Of a DNA stretch of 38,589 bases, positions 18,475-26,838 are shown piece by piece. The stretch covers positions 85,835 to 124,423 of the forward strand of contig VGAL01000001.1 in assembly GCA_016870715.1 (NCBI GenBank), written 5' to 3'. Within the stretch, counting starts at the first letter, position 1. Each line of letters opens with the position of its first letter. The position numbers and the translations under genes were made by a program. The notes under the pieces are model-generated. The model was given only the letters and a program-made list of their open reading frames with translations, searched no databases and was not told the DNA's origin. This DNA is from Actinomycetota bacterium. GTDB taxonomy: Bacteria; Actinomycetota; Actinomycetes; Nanopelagicales; Nanopelagicaceae.

Positions 18475-18648
18475 TTAAACCTCTAGAGCGATACGGTCCC
18501 GATAGGTGCCACAGGTTGGGCAAGCGATGTGTTGTAAACGTGGTTGGCGGCACTGCTCACAGAGAACGGTATTCGCTGCAGTGGTACGCCACATGCTCCG
18601 GCGCCAACGGGTGCGGGCGCGGGAGAGTTTTCGCTTGGGAACTGGCAT
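18475..18648 (-). CDS. rpmF: 50S ribosomal protein bL32, zinc-binding form
   Basis: This 57-residue protein starts MPVPKRKLSRARTRWRRS, the expected bL32 N-terminus, which fixes ATG 18646-18648. Two cysteine pairs, CEQC (30-33) and CPTC (43-46), show the zinc-containing form. It lies between the DUF177 gene and rnc, the standard order. A promoter-like TTGGCA and GATAGT pair sits just before it, and no Shine-Dalgarno sequence is seen. Confidence 0.96.
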   Translation of the reverse strand: MPVPKRKLSRARTRWRRSMWRTTAANTVLCEQCRQPRLQHIACPTCGTYRDRIALEV

Positions 18649-18654
18649 GGGAGA

Positions 18655-18684
18655 ACTATCCCGCATCAGCCCCGGATTTGCCAA
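18655..18684 (-). promoter_or_regulatory. candidate leaderless promoter for rpmF
   Basis: On the minus strand TTGGCA (18679-18684) and GATAGT (18655-18660) are separated by 18 bases. The -10 ends 6 bases before the rpmF ATG, so transcription would begin at or next to the start codon. The absence of a ribosome binding site at rpmF is consistent. Sequence evidence only. Confidence 0.5.
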
Positions 18685-18703
18685 AACGAGCCGGCTATTG
18701 CCG

Positions 18704-19246
18704 CTATTCCAGCCCGGGCACCTCACGTAACTTGGCCCAGCGTGGGTCGATTTTCTGGTGGTTATGTCCTTGCGGATTTTCGCCAATTTTCTCGCCACAC
18801 TCAGGGCAGAGACCAAGGCAGTCGTCGGAGCAGTGTGGCGCAAGTGGAAGCTCCAAAATGACTGCATCTCGGATCGTAGGGAGTAGATCAATCCGCTCCT
18901 CAGTGATCAAGGGCGGTGGATCATCATCGTCATCCCAATCTGAAGGGCTCTCATAGAAGTATAGCTCCTGGATCTGAACATCGATGGGAAAAGTAATTGG
19001 GTCGAGGCAGCGCACACATTCACCCACTGCTGAAGATGAGATATCACAAGTTGTGAGTACACCTGTAGAGACTGATTCGACGCGACCTGTTATTTGGAAA
19101 TCAGCCTGAGCCTCGATTGCAATGACGTCGATTCCAATTCGCTCAGGATTTGCAAAGCTCCGCCTGATTTCCATCATCTCGCCAGGTTGGCGTTTTAGGT
19201 CATGAATTGAGAGGAGAAAATCAGATGCCGGTTGTGGCGCTGCCAT
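18704..19246 (-). CDS. DUF177/YceD family protein
   Basis: This 180-residue protein belongs to DUF177 (YceD), which is regularly encoded next to rpmF and in E. coli and plants is linked to 23S rRNA accumulation. Typical elements are GECVRCLDPI, an acidic stretch WDDDDDPPPLITEE, and a cysteine cluster LAPHCSDDCLGLCPECG near residue 140, which may bind metal. It lies 10 bases after the SepIVA-like gene and 55 bases before rpmF. It corresponds by position to mycobacterial Rv2926c. Confidence 0.9.
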   Translation of the reverse strand: MAAPQPASDFLLSIHDLKRQPGEMMEIRRSFANPERIGIDVIAIEAQADFQITGRVESVSTGVLTTCDISSSAVGECVRCLDPITFPIDVQIQELYFYESPSDWDDDDDPPPLITEERIDLLPTIRDAVILELPLAPHCSDDCLGLCPECGEKIGENPQGHNHQKIDPRWAKLREVPGLE

Positions 19247-19256
19247 AGCGCTCTAC

Positions 19257-19736
19257 CTACTCGTCGGCAAGTGTGGAAAGTACATCCTTCTCACTTGCTC
19301 CAGCAATTCGCTCACGTCCCTTTACGACTGCATCCATAGTTTTAGTGAGAATCACCTCAAGTGTTGCCAATCGGGAGTCGATGTACGAATCGACCTCATC
19401 ACGTTGCTCTTGAGCAGTTTGGTGGGCTTGACTCAAGATTCGCTCAGATTCGGTACGCGCAGCAATCACAACTTCGGTCTGTTCGACTAATCGAGCTGCT
19501 TCCTCACGGGTCATCGCGATTAATTGCTCAGCACTTGCTCTTCCCTCTTCAATGATTGCATCGCGATCGGTGAGCACCTTTGCCGCTGCATTTAAATCTG
19601 ATGGCAGGCTCACTCGCACCTCATCCAACATGCCGAGTAATTCACCGCGGTGCACCACACAGGATGCGCTTAACGGAACTGAACGGGCTTCCTCAACCAT
19701 TGAAATGGCAAGTTGTAACTTCTCTAGTGATTCCAT
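19257..19736 (-). CDS. SepIVA/DivIVA-like coiled-coil protein
   Basis: This 159-residue soluble protein is mostly helical. Residues 60-135 are rich in Ala, Glu, Gln and Arg with heptad spacing (EEAARLVEQTEVVIAARTES). By position between coaD and the DUF177 gene, and by composition, it matches mycobacterial Rv2927c (SepIVA), a DivIVA-like factor in septation and elongation. Automatic annotation often calls such proteins ATP synthase subunit B-like because of the coiled coil. The ATG follows the coaD stop with no gap (TAA ATG). Function here is inferred from synteny. Confidence 0.75.
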   Translation of the reverse strand: MESLEKLQLAISMVEEARSVPLSASCVVHRGELLGMLDEVRVSLPSDLNAAAKVLTDRDAIIEEGRASAEQLIAMTREEAARLVEQTEVVIAARTESERILSQAHQTAQEQRDEVDSYIDSRLATLEVILTKTMDAVVKGRERIAGASEKDVLSTLADE

Positions 19737-20222
19737 TTATCCCTTACCCCCTGACATCCGCTCAAGTAAGGAAGTGTGCACCGGAGCAGGTACGTACGTT
19801 GAGACATCTCCGCCATAAGTGGCCAGTTCTTTTACGAGAGAAGAGGAGAGGAATGAATATTCAGGGCGGGTAGCCATGAATAAGGTTTCGACTCCAGAGA
19901 GTTGTCGATTCATCTGCGCCATTTGTAGCTCGTAGTCGAAGTCGCTCACTGCGCGTAAGCCTTTGACGATTGCACGAATCTTTCGCTCCTTGCAGTAATC
20001 GATAAGTAATCCACTCCAAGAATCCACTTTCACATTGTCGAATGCCTTGACGGTTTCGCGAATCATCTCCATCCGTTCATCCACCGTGAAGAGCGAGCCT
20101 TTGGTCCGGTTCACCAGCACCGCCACCACCACTTCATCAAATTGTTCACTCGCTCGTTCGATGACATCCAAGTGACCATAAGTGATGGGGTCGAAAGAGC
20201 CCGGGCAGACCACGCGCATCAT
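19737..20222 (-). CDS. coaD: phosphopantetheine adenylyltransferase
   Basis: This 161-residue nucleotidyltransferase makes dephospho-CoA from 4'-phosphopantetheine and ATP. It has CPGSFDPITYGHLDV at the N-terminus, including the HxGH-type site, IVKGLRAVSDFDYELQMAQMN around the middle, and YSFLSSSLVKELA near the end. Two consecutive ATG codons begin the gene; either could be used. rsmD upstream and the SepIVA-like gene downstream match the actinobacterial order rsmD-coaD-sepIVA. Confidence 0.97.
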   Translation of the reverse strand: MMRVVCPGSFDPITYGHLDVIERASEQFDEVVVAVLVNRTKGSLFTVDERMEMIRETVKAFDNVKVDSWSGLLIDYCKERKIRAIVKGLRAVSDFDYELQMAQMNRQLSGVETLFMATRPEYSFLSSSLVKELATYGGDVSTYVPAPVHTSLLERMSGGKG

Positions 20223-20230
20223 GGGGACAC

Positions 20231-20251
20231 GGTAGCAAGCAAAGGGCTACC
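20231..20251 (-). other. hairpin between rsmD and coaD
   Basis: GGTAGC (20231-20236) and GCTACC (20246-20251) form a 6-bp stem around a 9-base loop in the 37-base gap between these genes. No T-run follows on either strand, so it is not a standard terminator. It may set coaD translation or an RNA end, or be chance. Confidence 0.3.
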
Positions 20252-20259
20252 ACCGAAAC

Positions 20260-20826
20260 TCAGAATTGAGCAAAATACACGGTTCCTTCACCATATTTCC
20301 GCTCTTTAATGGGGGTATATCCTTGAGGCCACGAAAATGCGTTCGAACGGCTTGCGCGCTCTGCGATGACAACGCCATCAGATCCAAGGATCTTCCTCTC
20401 AATAATTTTTGATAAGACTTTCTCTATAGTGGAATTAGGAACGTCATATGGAGGGTCAATGTAAATCACGTCGAAGTGAGATTCCTTATTTGTATCTAGA
20501 TCAAGGAACGCATCGACACTCATACGGAGCACTGAGAATCTGCCAGTAACGACATTCTTTATTAACTCGTAATTTTCTCTGCAGACATTGGCGGCTTTAA
20601 CATCCTTCTCAACCGCTATCACTTCAGCGGCTCCTCGAGAGAGCGCCTCTAATCCAACCGCTCCAGTTCCACCATACAAATCAAGGAGGCTAATGCCTTC
20701 ACATGTACCGATTTCTGATTCGAGCGCGGAGAAGATTCCCTCTCTCGTTCTATCGGATGTTGGTCTAGTGATTCCAGCCGGAGTGACGAGAGTTCTCCCC
20801 TTAGCGCTGCCCGCGATGATTCGCAC
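20260..20826 (-). CDS. rsmD: 16S rRNA (guanine-N2)-methyltransferase RsmD
   Basis: This methyltransferase forms m2G966 of 16S rRNA. I start it at GTG 20824-20826, giving 188 residues beginning RIIAGSAKGRTL, because GAGGG stands 7 bases ahead, overlapping the recG stop. An upstream in-frame ATG (20866-20868) would lie inside recG. The SAM-binding motif LLDLYGGTGAVGLEALSRGA (about 47-66), the active-site DPPY (124-127) and KERKYGEGTVYFAQF at the end are visible. Confidence 0.95.
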   Translation of the reverse strand: MRIIAGSAKGRTLVTPAGITRPTSDRTREGIFSALESEIGTCEGISLLDLYGGTGAVGLEALSRGAAEVIAVEKDVKAANVCRENYELIKNVVTGRFSVLRMSVDAFLDLDTNKESHFDVIYIDPPYDVPNSTIEKVLSKIIERKILGSDGVVIAERASRSNAFSWPQGYTPIKERKYGEGTVYFAQF

Positions 20827-20836
20827 GAAAGAACCC

Positions 20837-22990
20837 TCACGCCTTCTCGATGAAATCAGCGCGTTCATCGCGCTCTAATTTCGCTAACTCATCACGTAGC
20901 GCAGGGAATTCGTTTAGTTCAGGATCGTTGGCAATAATCTCAATAGCGACTTTGCGACTCCGCTCGATTATCTCCTCATCGCGCAAGACTCGTAGTAATC
21001 GCAATTGCGAACGAGTTCCTGATTGTGCGGTACCCAGAACATCACCTTCACGTCGTTGATCAAGATCTACCCTCGCCAACTCGAAACCATCATTAGATGC
21101 CGCAACTGCTTGCAATCTCTCCATGGCGCTGCTCTCCTGGTCAACTCTGGTCAGCAATAAACATAGCCCAGGTTTACTTCCCCGTCCGACTCGACCTCGC
21201 AATTGATGTAGTTGTGAGATTCCAAATCGATCAGCATCGGCAATCACCATGACTGTCGCATTCGGCACATCAACACCTACTTCAATTACCGTCGTTGCAA
21301 CGAGTGCGTCAATTTCTCCTGAAGCAAACTTCTGCATAGTGCGATCTTTCTCTTCACTTGCCAACTTTCCGTGGAGTAATCCGACTCGAATGGATGAGAG
21401 GGGGCCCTGTGTGAGGAAGGCATGTAACGATTCCACTGAGTGCGCATCGGCAAGGTCGCCGCTCTCCCCACTTTCCCCACTTTCCCCACTTTCGATCCGC
21501 GGCGCCACCACATAGGCCTGCGCCCCACCTTTGACCTCTTCACCGATTCGCTCCCATACGCGCTCTACATAATGAGGTTTCTCTCCCTCATGAATTACAT
21601 GGGTGGTGATTGGTGAACGACCTTTTGGTAGCTCTCTGAGAGTAGAGATATCCAGATCACCGAAGACTGTCATCGCCACAGTTCGCGGAATAGGCGTTGC
21701 TGTCATTACCAGGAGATGCGGAGGTAGTTGCGCTTTCAACTTCAGCGCATCTCGCTGTTCGACGCCAAATCTGTGTTGTTCGTCCACGACAATCAATCCA
21801 AGATCCGAGAATTCGACTCCTTCGCTCAGTAGCGCATGGGTGCCAATCACTATTCCTGCCGATCCATCTTTTATTTGCGCGAGGATCTCGCGGCGCACGC
21901 CTACTGGAGTTGAACCAGTTAACAGTACGACTCGAGTGGCTCGGTCGCTTCCACCAAGCATTCCTGCTGTGGCTAATTCGCCGAGCGTCGAAGAGATGGA
22001 ACGGAAATGTTGTGCTGCAAGGACCTCGGTTGGTGCCAACAGCGCACCCTGCCCACCCGTATCGACAACTGCAAGGAGCGCGCGCAACGCCACGATTGTC
22101 TTACCCGAACCAACTTCACCTTGTAGAAGTCGATGCATGGGACGCTGAGATTTCATATCGCTTTCAATCTCATTTCCCACCGAGATTTGCCCTAGAGTCA
22201 ATTCGAAGGGAAGGTTGGCATCAAATATCTCAAGCAAGCCTCCACTTCGAAAGAGTCGAGGTGTGGCATGTAAGGTCTCGAATTGATGTCGTCGTCGTGC
22301 GAGGAGTAGTTGGAGCGAGAGCGCTTCATCAAAGGTCAATCTCTCGAATGCTCGCGAGGCATCATCTTGGGAGTCAGGTAGATGGATATCTCGAAGCGCT
22401 TGATGAGCGCTCGGCAGATCTCCCCGATAGTTATCGGGCAGAGTCTCTGGAATCTCATCGATAACATCGAGAATCGTTCGGATGCATTGACCGATCTTCC
22501 ACGAGGGAAGCTTGGCTGTAGCTGGATAGACTGGAATCAACTTGCCAGCGAACTCTCCGGCGGCTTCATCAGTATCGGTGCCATCGGGGATGAGTAAGTA
22601 TTCAGGATGAGCGAGTTGGCGTAACCCTTTATAGGTGCCGATCTTGCCGGCAAATAAACCAGTACGACCCACGCGCATCTCACGTTCGCGCCAGGCTTGA
22701 TTAAAGAAGGTCAGAGAGAGCTTCTTCTTCCCATCACTAACTTTTACTTCCAGGATCGAACCCTTTCGCCCGCGCATCGGTCGATTATTGGTATCGACGA
22801 TCTCTGCCAGCACTGTGACTACATCACCATCTTTCAACTGGTCGATATCGGTGAGTTCACCACGAGCGACATAGCGGCGTGGATAATGGCGAAGCAGATC
22901 CTCGACTGTTCGATAACCAAATGCGGTGTTGAGTGCCTTTGCGGTGCGGTCGCCAAGAGCGCTTGAAAGTCTGGCGTTGAGTGCGACCAT
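20837..22990 (-). CDS. recG: ATP-dependent DNA helicase RecG
   Basis: This 717-residue helicase remodels stalled forks and branch-migrates recombination intermediates. The wedge/OB domain (about 50-160) precedes the helicase: GEVGSGKT (291-298), GALLAPTEVLAAQHF, DEQHRFG (403-409), MTATPIPRT and the C-terminal VATTVIEVGVDVPNAT and QLRGRVGRG motifs. Between the two helicase lobes a repeated SGESGESGESGD (501-512) is encoded by three perfect 9-base repeats. It lies 9 bases after the FakA-like gene and leads into rsmD. Confidence 0.97.
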   Translation of the reverse strand: MVALNARLSSALGDRTAKALNTAFGYRTVEDLLRHYPRRYVARGELTDIDQLKDGDVVTVLAEIVDTNNRPMRGRKGSILEVKVSDGKKKLSLTFFNQAWREREMRVGRTGLFAGKIGTYKGLRQLAHPEYLLIPDGTDTDEAAGEFAGKLIPVYPATAKLPSWKIGQCIRTILDVIDEIPETLPDNYRGDLPSAHQALRDIHLPDSQDDASRAFERLTFDEALSLQLLLARRRHQFETLHATPRLFRSGGLLEIFDANLPFELTLGQISVGNEIESDMKSQRPMHRLLQGEVGSGKTIVALRALLAVVDTGGQGALLAPTEVLAAQHFRSISSTLGELATAGMLGGSDRATRVVLLTGSTPVGVRREILAQIKDGSAGIVIGTHALLSEGVEFSDLGLIVVDEQHRFGVEQRDALKLKAQLPPHLLVMTATPIPRTVAMTVFGDLDISTLRELPKGRSPITTHVIHEGEKPHYVERVWERIGEEVKGGAQAYVVAPRIESGESGESGESGDLADAHSVESLHAFLTQGPLSSIRVGLLHGKLASEEKDRTMQKFASGEIDALVATTVIEVGVDVPNATVMVIADADRFGISQLHQLRGRVGRGSKPGLCLLLTRVDQESSAMERLQAVAASNDGFELARVDLDQRREGDVLGTAQSGTRSQLRLLRVLRDEEIIERSRKVAIEIIANDPELNEFPALRDELAKLERDERADFIEKA
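21466..21492 (-). repeat. recG: in-frame 9-base tandem repeat within recG
   Basis: CCCCACTTT occurs three times without change on the plus strand, encoding Ser-Gly-Glu repeats in RecG between the helicase lobes. Because the unit is three codons, copy-number change by slippage would keep the frame. The stretch lies where homologues have a loop of variable length. Confidence 0.85.
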
Positions 22991-22999
22991 CTCGTCGAC

Positions 23000-24568
23000 C
23001 TACTCGATTCCAATCAAGAGTGGATACCACGCTTGCCCACCTAAATATGTCGTCACCTCGATAGATGGGAACTCTTCATTGATTCGGCTAGTCAATCGAG
23101 TAACTAAATCTTCCGACGCCTGCACACCGCTGACTAAGGTAATAAGTTCAGATGACTCATTCACTACCTGCGAAATACCGTCCATCGCAACATCGACTTC
23201 GTTAGCACCAGAGGCAATCACCACTCGATCTCTGAGCGCAATGACAGATCCTGCAGCGATGAGTAATTCCCCTGAACGCATCTCACGGGGGGCTTTAGCT
23301 ATCGTGATGGAGAGCGTGCGCTCCGATGCAGCTCCCATCGCCTCTACTTCATCTGCCAATTCAGATTGAGCGCTATCGGAATGTGTAGAGATCGCCGCCA
23401 GAGCTTGGAGTGGTGAGTGCGATCGGATCACCGCGACTCTTACGCCTTTGCTCTCTAATCCTCTCGCTGAAACCAGAGCGCTCTCGTATCCGTGGAAATC
23501 GTGAGGGATGAGAATGACCTCATCGCTGGCAGCGGCTGCTTGCACCCATTCATCTGGGCTTACACGGCGAGAATCAAAGGCGCTAATCACACTGACCCCT
23601 GATTCCCGCATCAATTCCTCGAACCCTGGGCCGTTTGCGACCGTGATGAGTTTGCGCTCGCTCTTACAACCAGTGACTTCGAGTGCAGTTATCCGAATAT
23701 TCTCGGGGTTACCTATCTCTTTCGCGTAGGCAACGGACTGCTCCACATGATCGGTATGGACATGAACCTTCCAGAACGTGGAATCACCAACAACAAGCAG
23801 ACTTTCGCCGATGAGGGCGAGATTGCTCCGAAGTATTTCAATCTGCTCGGATGGGATATTCGCAATGTCGTACATCACCTCGTATGCGCCATCGCTCTTC
23901 TGCGCAACTTGCGACCTGGTGCCCGCACGTTTGCGCTCCGGTAAATCTGTTAGGGATTGAGAGCCTTCATCGAGTACTGCCACCAATGAGCGATAGATCA
24001 ACTCGATTCCGTGGGCACCAGCATCAATAGTGCCGCGCGATGCTTCACTCGGTGGGTTCTCTGCGCTATCGAGAGTTGAAGCGCGTGCTGCCTTCCATGC
24101 AGCGAGAGCAACTTCACCATCTCGCTTTATCTCACTCCCCCATGTGGCAACGTTGCTCACCGCATCTTTTGCTGCGCGGGCAACCGAGAGGATTGTTCCC
24201 TCTTTTGGATCGGCTACTGCTTTCAATGCCCGTTCATGGGCTAGTGAGAATGCCTTCGGTAAGTTTTCGCGTAGACCATCGGCGAATCCACGTAAGATTT
24301 GGCTGAGCAGGACTCCAGAATTTCCTTGAGCGCCGTGAAGCGCCCCCTCCGCCGCAGCATCGGCGACCACACCAAGTTCCTCTGAACTCTCTCGCTCGAC
24401 TGCATCCGCCGCTGCTCGAATAGTTGCCTCCATATTCGATCCCGTATCGGCATCGGCGACGGGATAGAGGTTCTCGTCGTTGAGGCGTTGACGTGAGCGC
24501 GCAATTTCATCCCGCGCCCGCGCGAGCCAGGCGCGAAATGAGGCAACATCTAACTCTCGGTGGCCCAT
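23000..24568 (-). CDS. DAK2-domain (FakA/DhaL-like) kinase
   Basis: This 522-residue protein has an N-terminal DhaL/DAK2 domain (about 10-205), with nucleotide and metal site YPVADADTGSNM (DADTG at 39-43) and GAQGNSGVLLSQILRG (from 79), followed by a middle and a C-terminal domain of the FakA type. FakA phosphorylates fatty acids bound to FakB; no FakB/DegV gene is in the window, so the substrate is unproven. It sits before recG as in mycobacteria (Rv2974c). I start at ATG 24566-24568: TAACCT (24577-24582) ends 8 bases before it, and the 50 extra upstream codons would run into rpmB. Confidence 0.85.
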   Translation of the reverse strand: MGHRELDVASFRAWLARARDEIARSRQRLNDENLYPVADADTGSNMEATIRAAADAVERESSEELGVVADAAAEGALHGAQGNSGVLLSQILRGFADGLRENLPKAFSLAHERALKAVADPKEGTILSVARAAKDAVSNVATWGSEIKRDGEVALAAWKAARASTLDSAENPPSEASRGTIDAGAHGIELIYRSLVAVLDEGSQSLTDLPERKRAGTRSQVAQKSDGAYEVMYDIANIPSEQIEILRSNLALIGESLLVVGDSTFWKVHVHTDHVEQSVAYAKEIGNPENIRITALEVTGCKSERKLITVANGPGFEELMRESGVSVISAFDSRRVSPDEWVQAAAASDEVILIPHDFHGYESALVSARGLESKGVRVAVIRSHSPLQALAAISTHSDSAQSELADEVEAMGAASERTLSITIAKAPREMRSGELLIAAGSVIALRDRVVIASGANEVDVAMDGISQVVNESSELITLVSGVQASEDLVTRLTSRINEEFPSIEVTTYLGGQAWYPLLIGIE

Positions 24569-24658
24569 GGTTGAGGAGGTTACCGGCTGATTAGACCGAA
24601 AAGGCGGGTCCGCGCTACCCTTCGGTGCTTGATTTTGACTACCCCATCGGAGGCGACC
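24569..24658. promoter_or_regulatory. divergent promoter region, DAK2 gene and rpmB
   Basis: This 90-base gap must serve both the DAK2 gene (leftward) and rpmB (rightward). Leftward, TAACCT lies 8 bases before the start with no ribosome binding site, suggesting a leaderless mRNA. Rightward, GGAGG lies 7 bases before the rpmB ATG, so rpmB has a conventional leader. Promoter hexamers for rpmB are not clear. Confidence 0.35.
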
Positions 24659-24847
24659 ATGGCAGCCAAGTGCGACATCTGCGGCAAAGGCCCGCAGTTT
24701 GGAAATAGCATCTCGCACTCACACCGTCGTACCCGCCGACGCTGGAATCCCAACATTCAGCGGATTCGCACCCTTGTCAACGGCGTGACCCCGAAGCGTC
24801 AAAATGTCTGCGCCGCCTGCCTCAAGGCCGGCAAAGTTACTCGCTAA
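24659..24847 (+). CDS. rpmB: 50S ribosomal protein bL28, zinc-binding form
   Basis: This 62-residue protein reads [20 protein letters not shown] and then a basic segment typical of bL28. Two cysteine pairs, CDIC (5-8) and CAAC near the C-terminus, show the zinc-binding form. GGAGG 7 bases upstream fixes ATG 24659; an in-frame ATG at 24629 would add ten unrelated residues. It is a single plus-strand gene between minus-strand operons, convergent with the FKBP gene, with 24 bases between the stops and no hairpin. Confidence 0.96.
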   Translation: MAAKCDICGKGPQFGNSISHSHRRTRRRWNPNIQRIRTLVNGVTPKRQNVCAACLKAGKVTR

Positions 24848-24871
24848 AGCTCTTTCTATATCTTTATCGCT

Positions 24872-25513
24872 CTAGCCGACCTTCAAAAGATCCACGACAA
24901 AGATCAACGTCTCTTTTCCTAATGGATGGTCGGGCGAGGCTCCGTAACCCAACGCTGGCGGAACAATGAGCAGACGACGTCCACCTTCGCGCATCCCGGG
25001 AATGCCATCTTGCCACCCTTTAATCACTCCAGTGAGCGGGAAGCTTGCAGTTTGACCGCTGGTCCATGATGACTCAACGATCTTTCCGGTTGACCATGCC
25101 ATCAAGGTGTAATGCACTGTTACCGAGGCGCCTGCAGCAACAGTCGCTCCTCCACCTTTAACAATATCTGCAGAGAAGAGAGTTGTTGGAGGTTGGCCTT
25201 TCGGTTTACCTAGAGTAGCGCCTGCGCTGGTATCACCAGTTACCTTGATAAATTTAGTATCGAGATTTGCAGGAACGGTGACTTTAGTAATTACCCAGAC
25301 ATGTTTCTTTCCGAGACGACCACAGGTAAGAGTCTGCGAACCCTCTTTTGGATCCTTGAAACCACTCTGCACGCCAATCTCAGCCGGCTTACAGGATTTG
25401 CCAGGTGTTGGAGCTGCGCTTTGCGCGGCGGGAGCAATCATGAGAACTGCACCAGCAGTTAGTGGTGTAACAATCCATTTCGATATCGTCGAAAACTTTC
25501 TCATTTCTCTCAT
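24872..25513 (-). CDS. secreted FKBP-type peptidyl-prolyl isomerase
   Basis: A 213-residue exported protein. A signal peptide (basic start, hydrophobic 13-30, AQSAA near 33) precedes a short module with Cys41, Cys64 and Trp73 (GKSCKPAEIG, LTCGRLGKKHVW), then a linker and an FKBP domain (about 125-213) with VTVHYTLMAW, GWQDGIPGMREGGRRLLIVP and FVVDLLKV. FKBPs catalyse proline isomerisation in folding; this one would act outside the membrane. The two-Cys/Trp module is like small repeats seen in actinobacterial secreted proteins, with unknown role. It follows thiL by 25 bases. Confidence 0.9.
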   Translation of the reverse strand: MREMRKFSTISKWIVTPLTAGAVLMIAPAAQSAAPTPGKSCKPAEIGVQSGFKDPKEGSQTLTCGRLGKKHVWVITKVTVPANLDTKFIKVTGDTSAGATLGKPKGQPPTTLFSADIVKGGGATVAAGASVTVHYTLMAWSTGKIVESSWTSGQTASFPLTGVIKGWQDGIPGMREGGRRLLIVPPALGYGASPDHPLGKETLIFVVDLLKVG

Positions 25514-25538
25514 TTTCTTGGCTCCCCTTGCTCTCGTA

Positions 25539-26498
25539 CTACCAATGCCATACCTGCTCCGTGAAGGGCAACTTCGAGCCCCGCATTGTGATTATCTCCC
25601 CAGAATCCTCTTGTGAACCTCGGCCGGCAACTGCTTGGCCAATCTTAATCCACTTCTTCGGCACTTGAGATTGCAGATCTGCTCGAACAGCAACAATAAA
25701 AGAGTGTTCCTCGCCACTACGCAAGAAAAGCTCCAACGGTAAGAGCTCAAGTTTCTTGGCAAAATCTCTCAAATACTCCAACTGACCTTCATCGATATCA
25801 AGATCGATACATACCTTGCTTGCCTCGGCGATTTTGCCAAGATCAGCGATGAGGCCATCACTGACATCCATGAGTGCAGCCATGTTCTCATACCCGAATT
25901 CTGTTAAATCTTCGGGATGAAATTCAGGTCGCTGAAAAAATTTCACCTCTTGTGAGTCAGCGTCGACTAGACCTCGACTGAGTAATAGCAGACCGCCAAG
26001 TGAACGCCCGGTGCCACGAGTCAGATAAACATAATCTCCTACCTTCACTCCTGAACGGAGCGCTGGTGTTATCACTCCACCAATAGCTGTGATTGCAATC
26101 GTCAATGAATCTGCCGCGACGACATCTCCACCGACCACGCTTGCTCCATGCGCGCTGGCAACCGATTCAATTCCTCGGGCAATATCTAAAAGGTATGAGA
26201 CCTCTTCCGCGCCAGACGATGCGATAGCCACCGTGAGGTAGTGGGGAGTTGCGCCCATCGCGTACACATCTGCAAGATTTGCGATGGCAATCTTGGCTCC
26301 GATGTCGTAAGCAGAGCTCCACTGTCGATTGAAATGAACCCCTTCAGTCGCGATGTCGGTAGTGATTACCTCTCGTTGGTACGGACTGGCAACGACTGCG
26401 CCATCATCTCCGATTCCGATCTCTACCTTCGCGTTGGACCGGTAAATTTCCGAGAAGGCAGCAATCAGGGCTGCTTCGCCCAACTCGCGAACCCTCAC
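25539..26498 (-). CDS. thiL: thiamine-monophosphate kinase
   Basis: This 319-residue enzyme phosphorylates thiamine monophosphate to thiamine diphosphate, the cofactor form. Motifs are GIGDDGAVV (28-36), ITTDIATEGVHF (45-56), VVGGDVVAAD, MDVSDGLIADL (210-220) and SGEEHSFIVAV in place of the usual GGEDYEL. It starts with GTG at 26496-26498, with GGGGAG a few bases upstream. No other thiamine gene is nearby; in mycobacteria thiL sits in the same neighbourhood. It is divergent from the RAM-domain gene and leads into the FKBP gene. Confidence 0.94.
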   Translation of the reverse strand: MRVRELGEAALIAAFSEIYRSNAKVEIGIGDDGAVVASPYQREVITTDIATEGVHFNRQWSSAYDIGAKIAIANLADVYAMGATPHYLTVAIASSGAEEVSYLLDIARGIESVASAHGASVVGGDVVAADSLTIAITAIGGVITPALRSGVKVGDYVYLTRGTGRSLGGLLLLSRGLVDADSQEVKFFQRPEFHPEDLTEFGYENMAALMDVSDGLIADLGKIAEASKVCIDLDIDEGQLEYLRDFAKKLELLPLELFLRSGEEHSFIVAVRADLQSQVPKKWIKIGQAVAGRGSQEDSGEIITMRGSKLPFTEQVWHW

Positions 26499-26595
26499 GC
26501 TCTCTCCCCTAACTTCTTGAGAAAACTCACTTTCCGCCCGAGCCTATCCTGCGATACCGTTGCCCCACATCAGCACAAAGGGGGCGGAGGAAACC

Positions 26596-26832
26596 ATGTC
26601 AATCCAAACGTACATACTCATTCAAACCGAAGTTGGAAAGGCAGCGGCAGTTGCAAAAGCTGTCGGCGCGATCCCTGGTGTGAACATTGCGCAAGGCGTG
26701 GGCGGTCCTTATGACGTCATCATGCGCGCAGAAGCCGCGTCGATGGAGGAGTTCGGCCGCTCGATTCTCGCCAAGGTACAAGCCGTTCCTGGAATTACGC
26801 GGACACTTACCTGCCCTGTCGTTAACGACTAA
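26596..26832 (+). CDS. stand-alone Lrp/AsnC ligand-binding (RAM) domain
   Basis: This 78-residue protein contains only the alpha/beta RAM domain of Lrp/AsnC regulators: YILIQTEVGKAAAVAKAV, IPGVNIAQGVGGPYDVIM and ITRTLTCPVV. It has no DNA-binding helix-turn-helix. Such proteins may bind amino acids and modulate full-length regulators, but the partner is unknown. GGAGGA 7 bases upstream fixes ATG 26596; 12 further upstream codons are open but have no ribosome binding site. It is convergent with ddl (6-base gap), and positionally typical between thiL and ddl in actinobacteria. Confidence 0.9.
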   Translation: MSIQTYILIQTEVGKAAAVAKAVGAIPGVNIAQGVGGPYDVIMRAEAASMEEFGRSILAKVQAVPGITRTLTCPVVND

Positions 26833-26838
26833 CAACCT

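Noticed and set aside
26499-26595. Possible operator TGAGAAAACTCA between thiL and the RAM-domain gene
   Set aside because: A single short inverted repeat with no known matching regulator; chance occurrence is likely.
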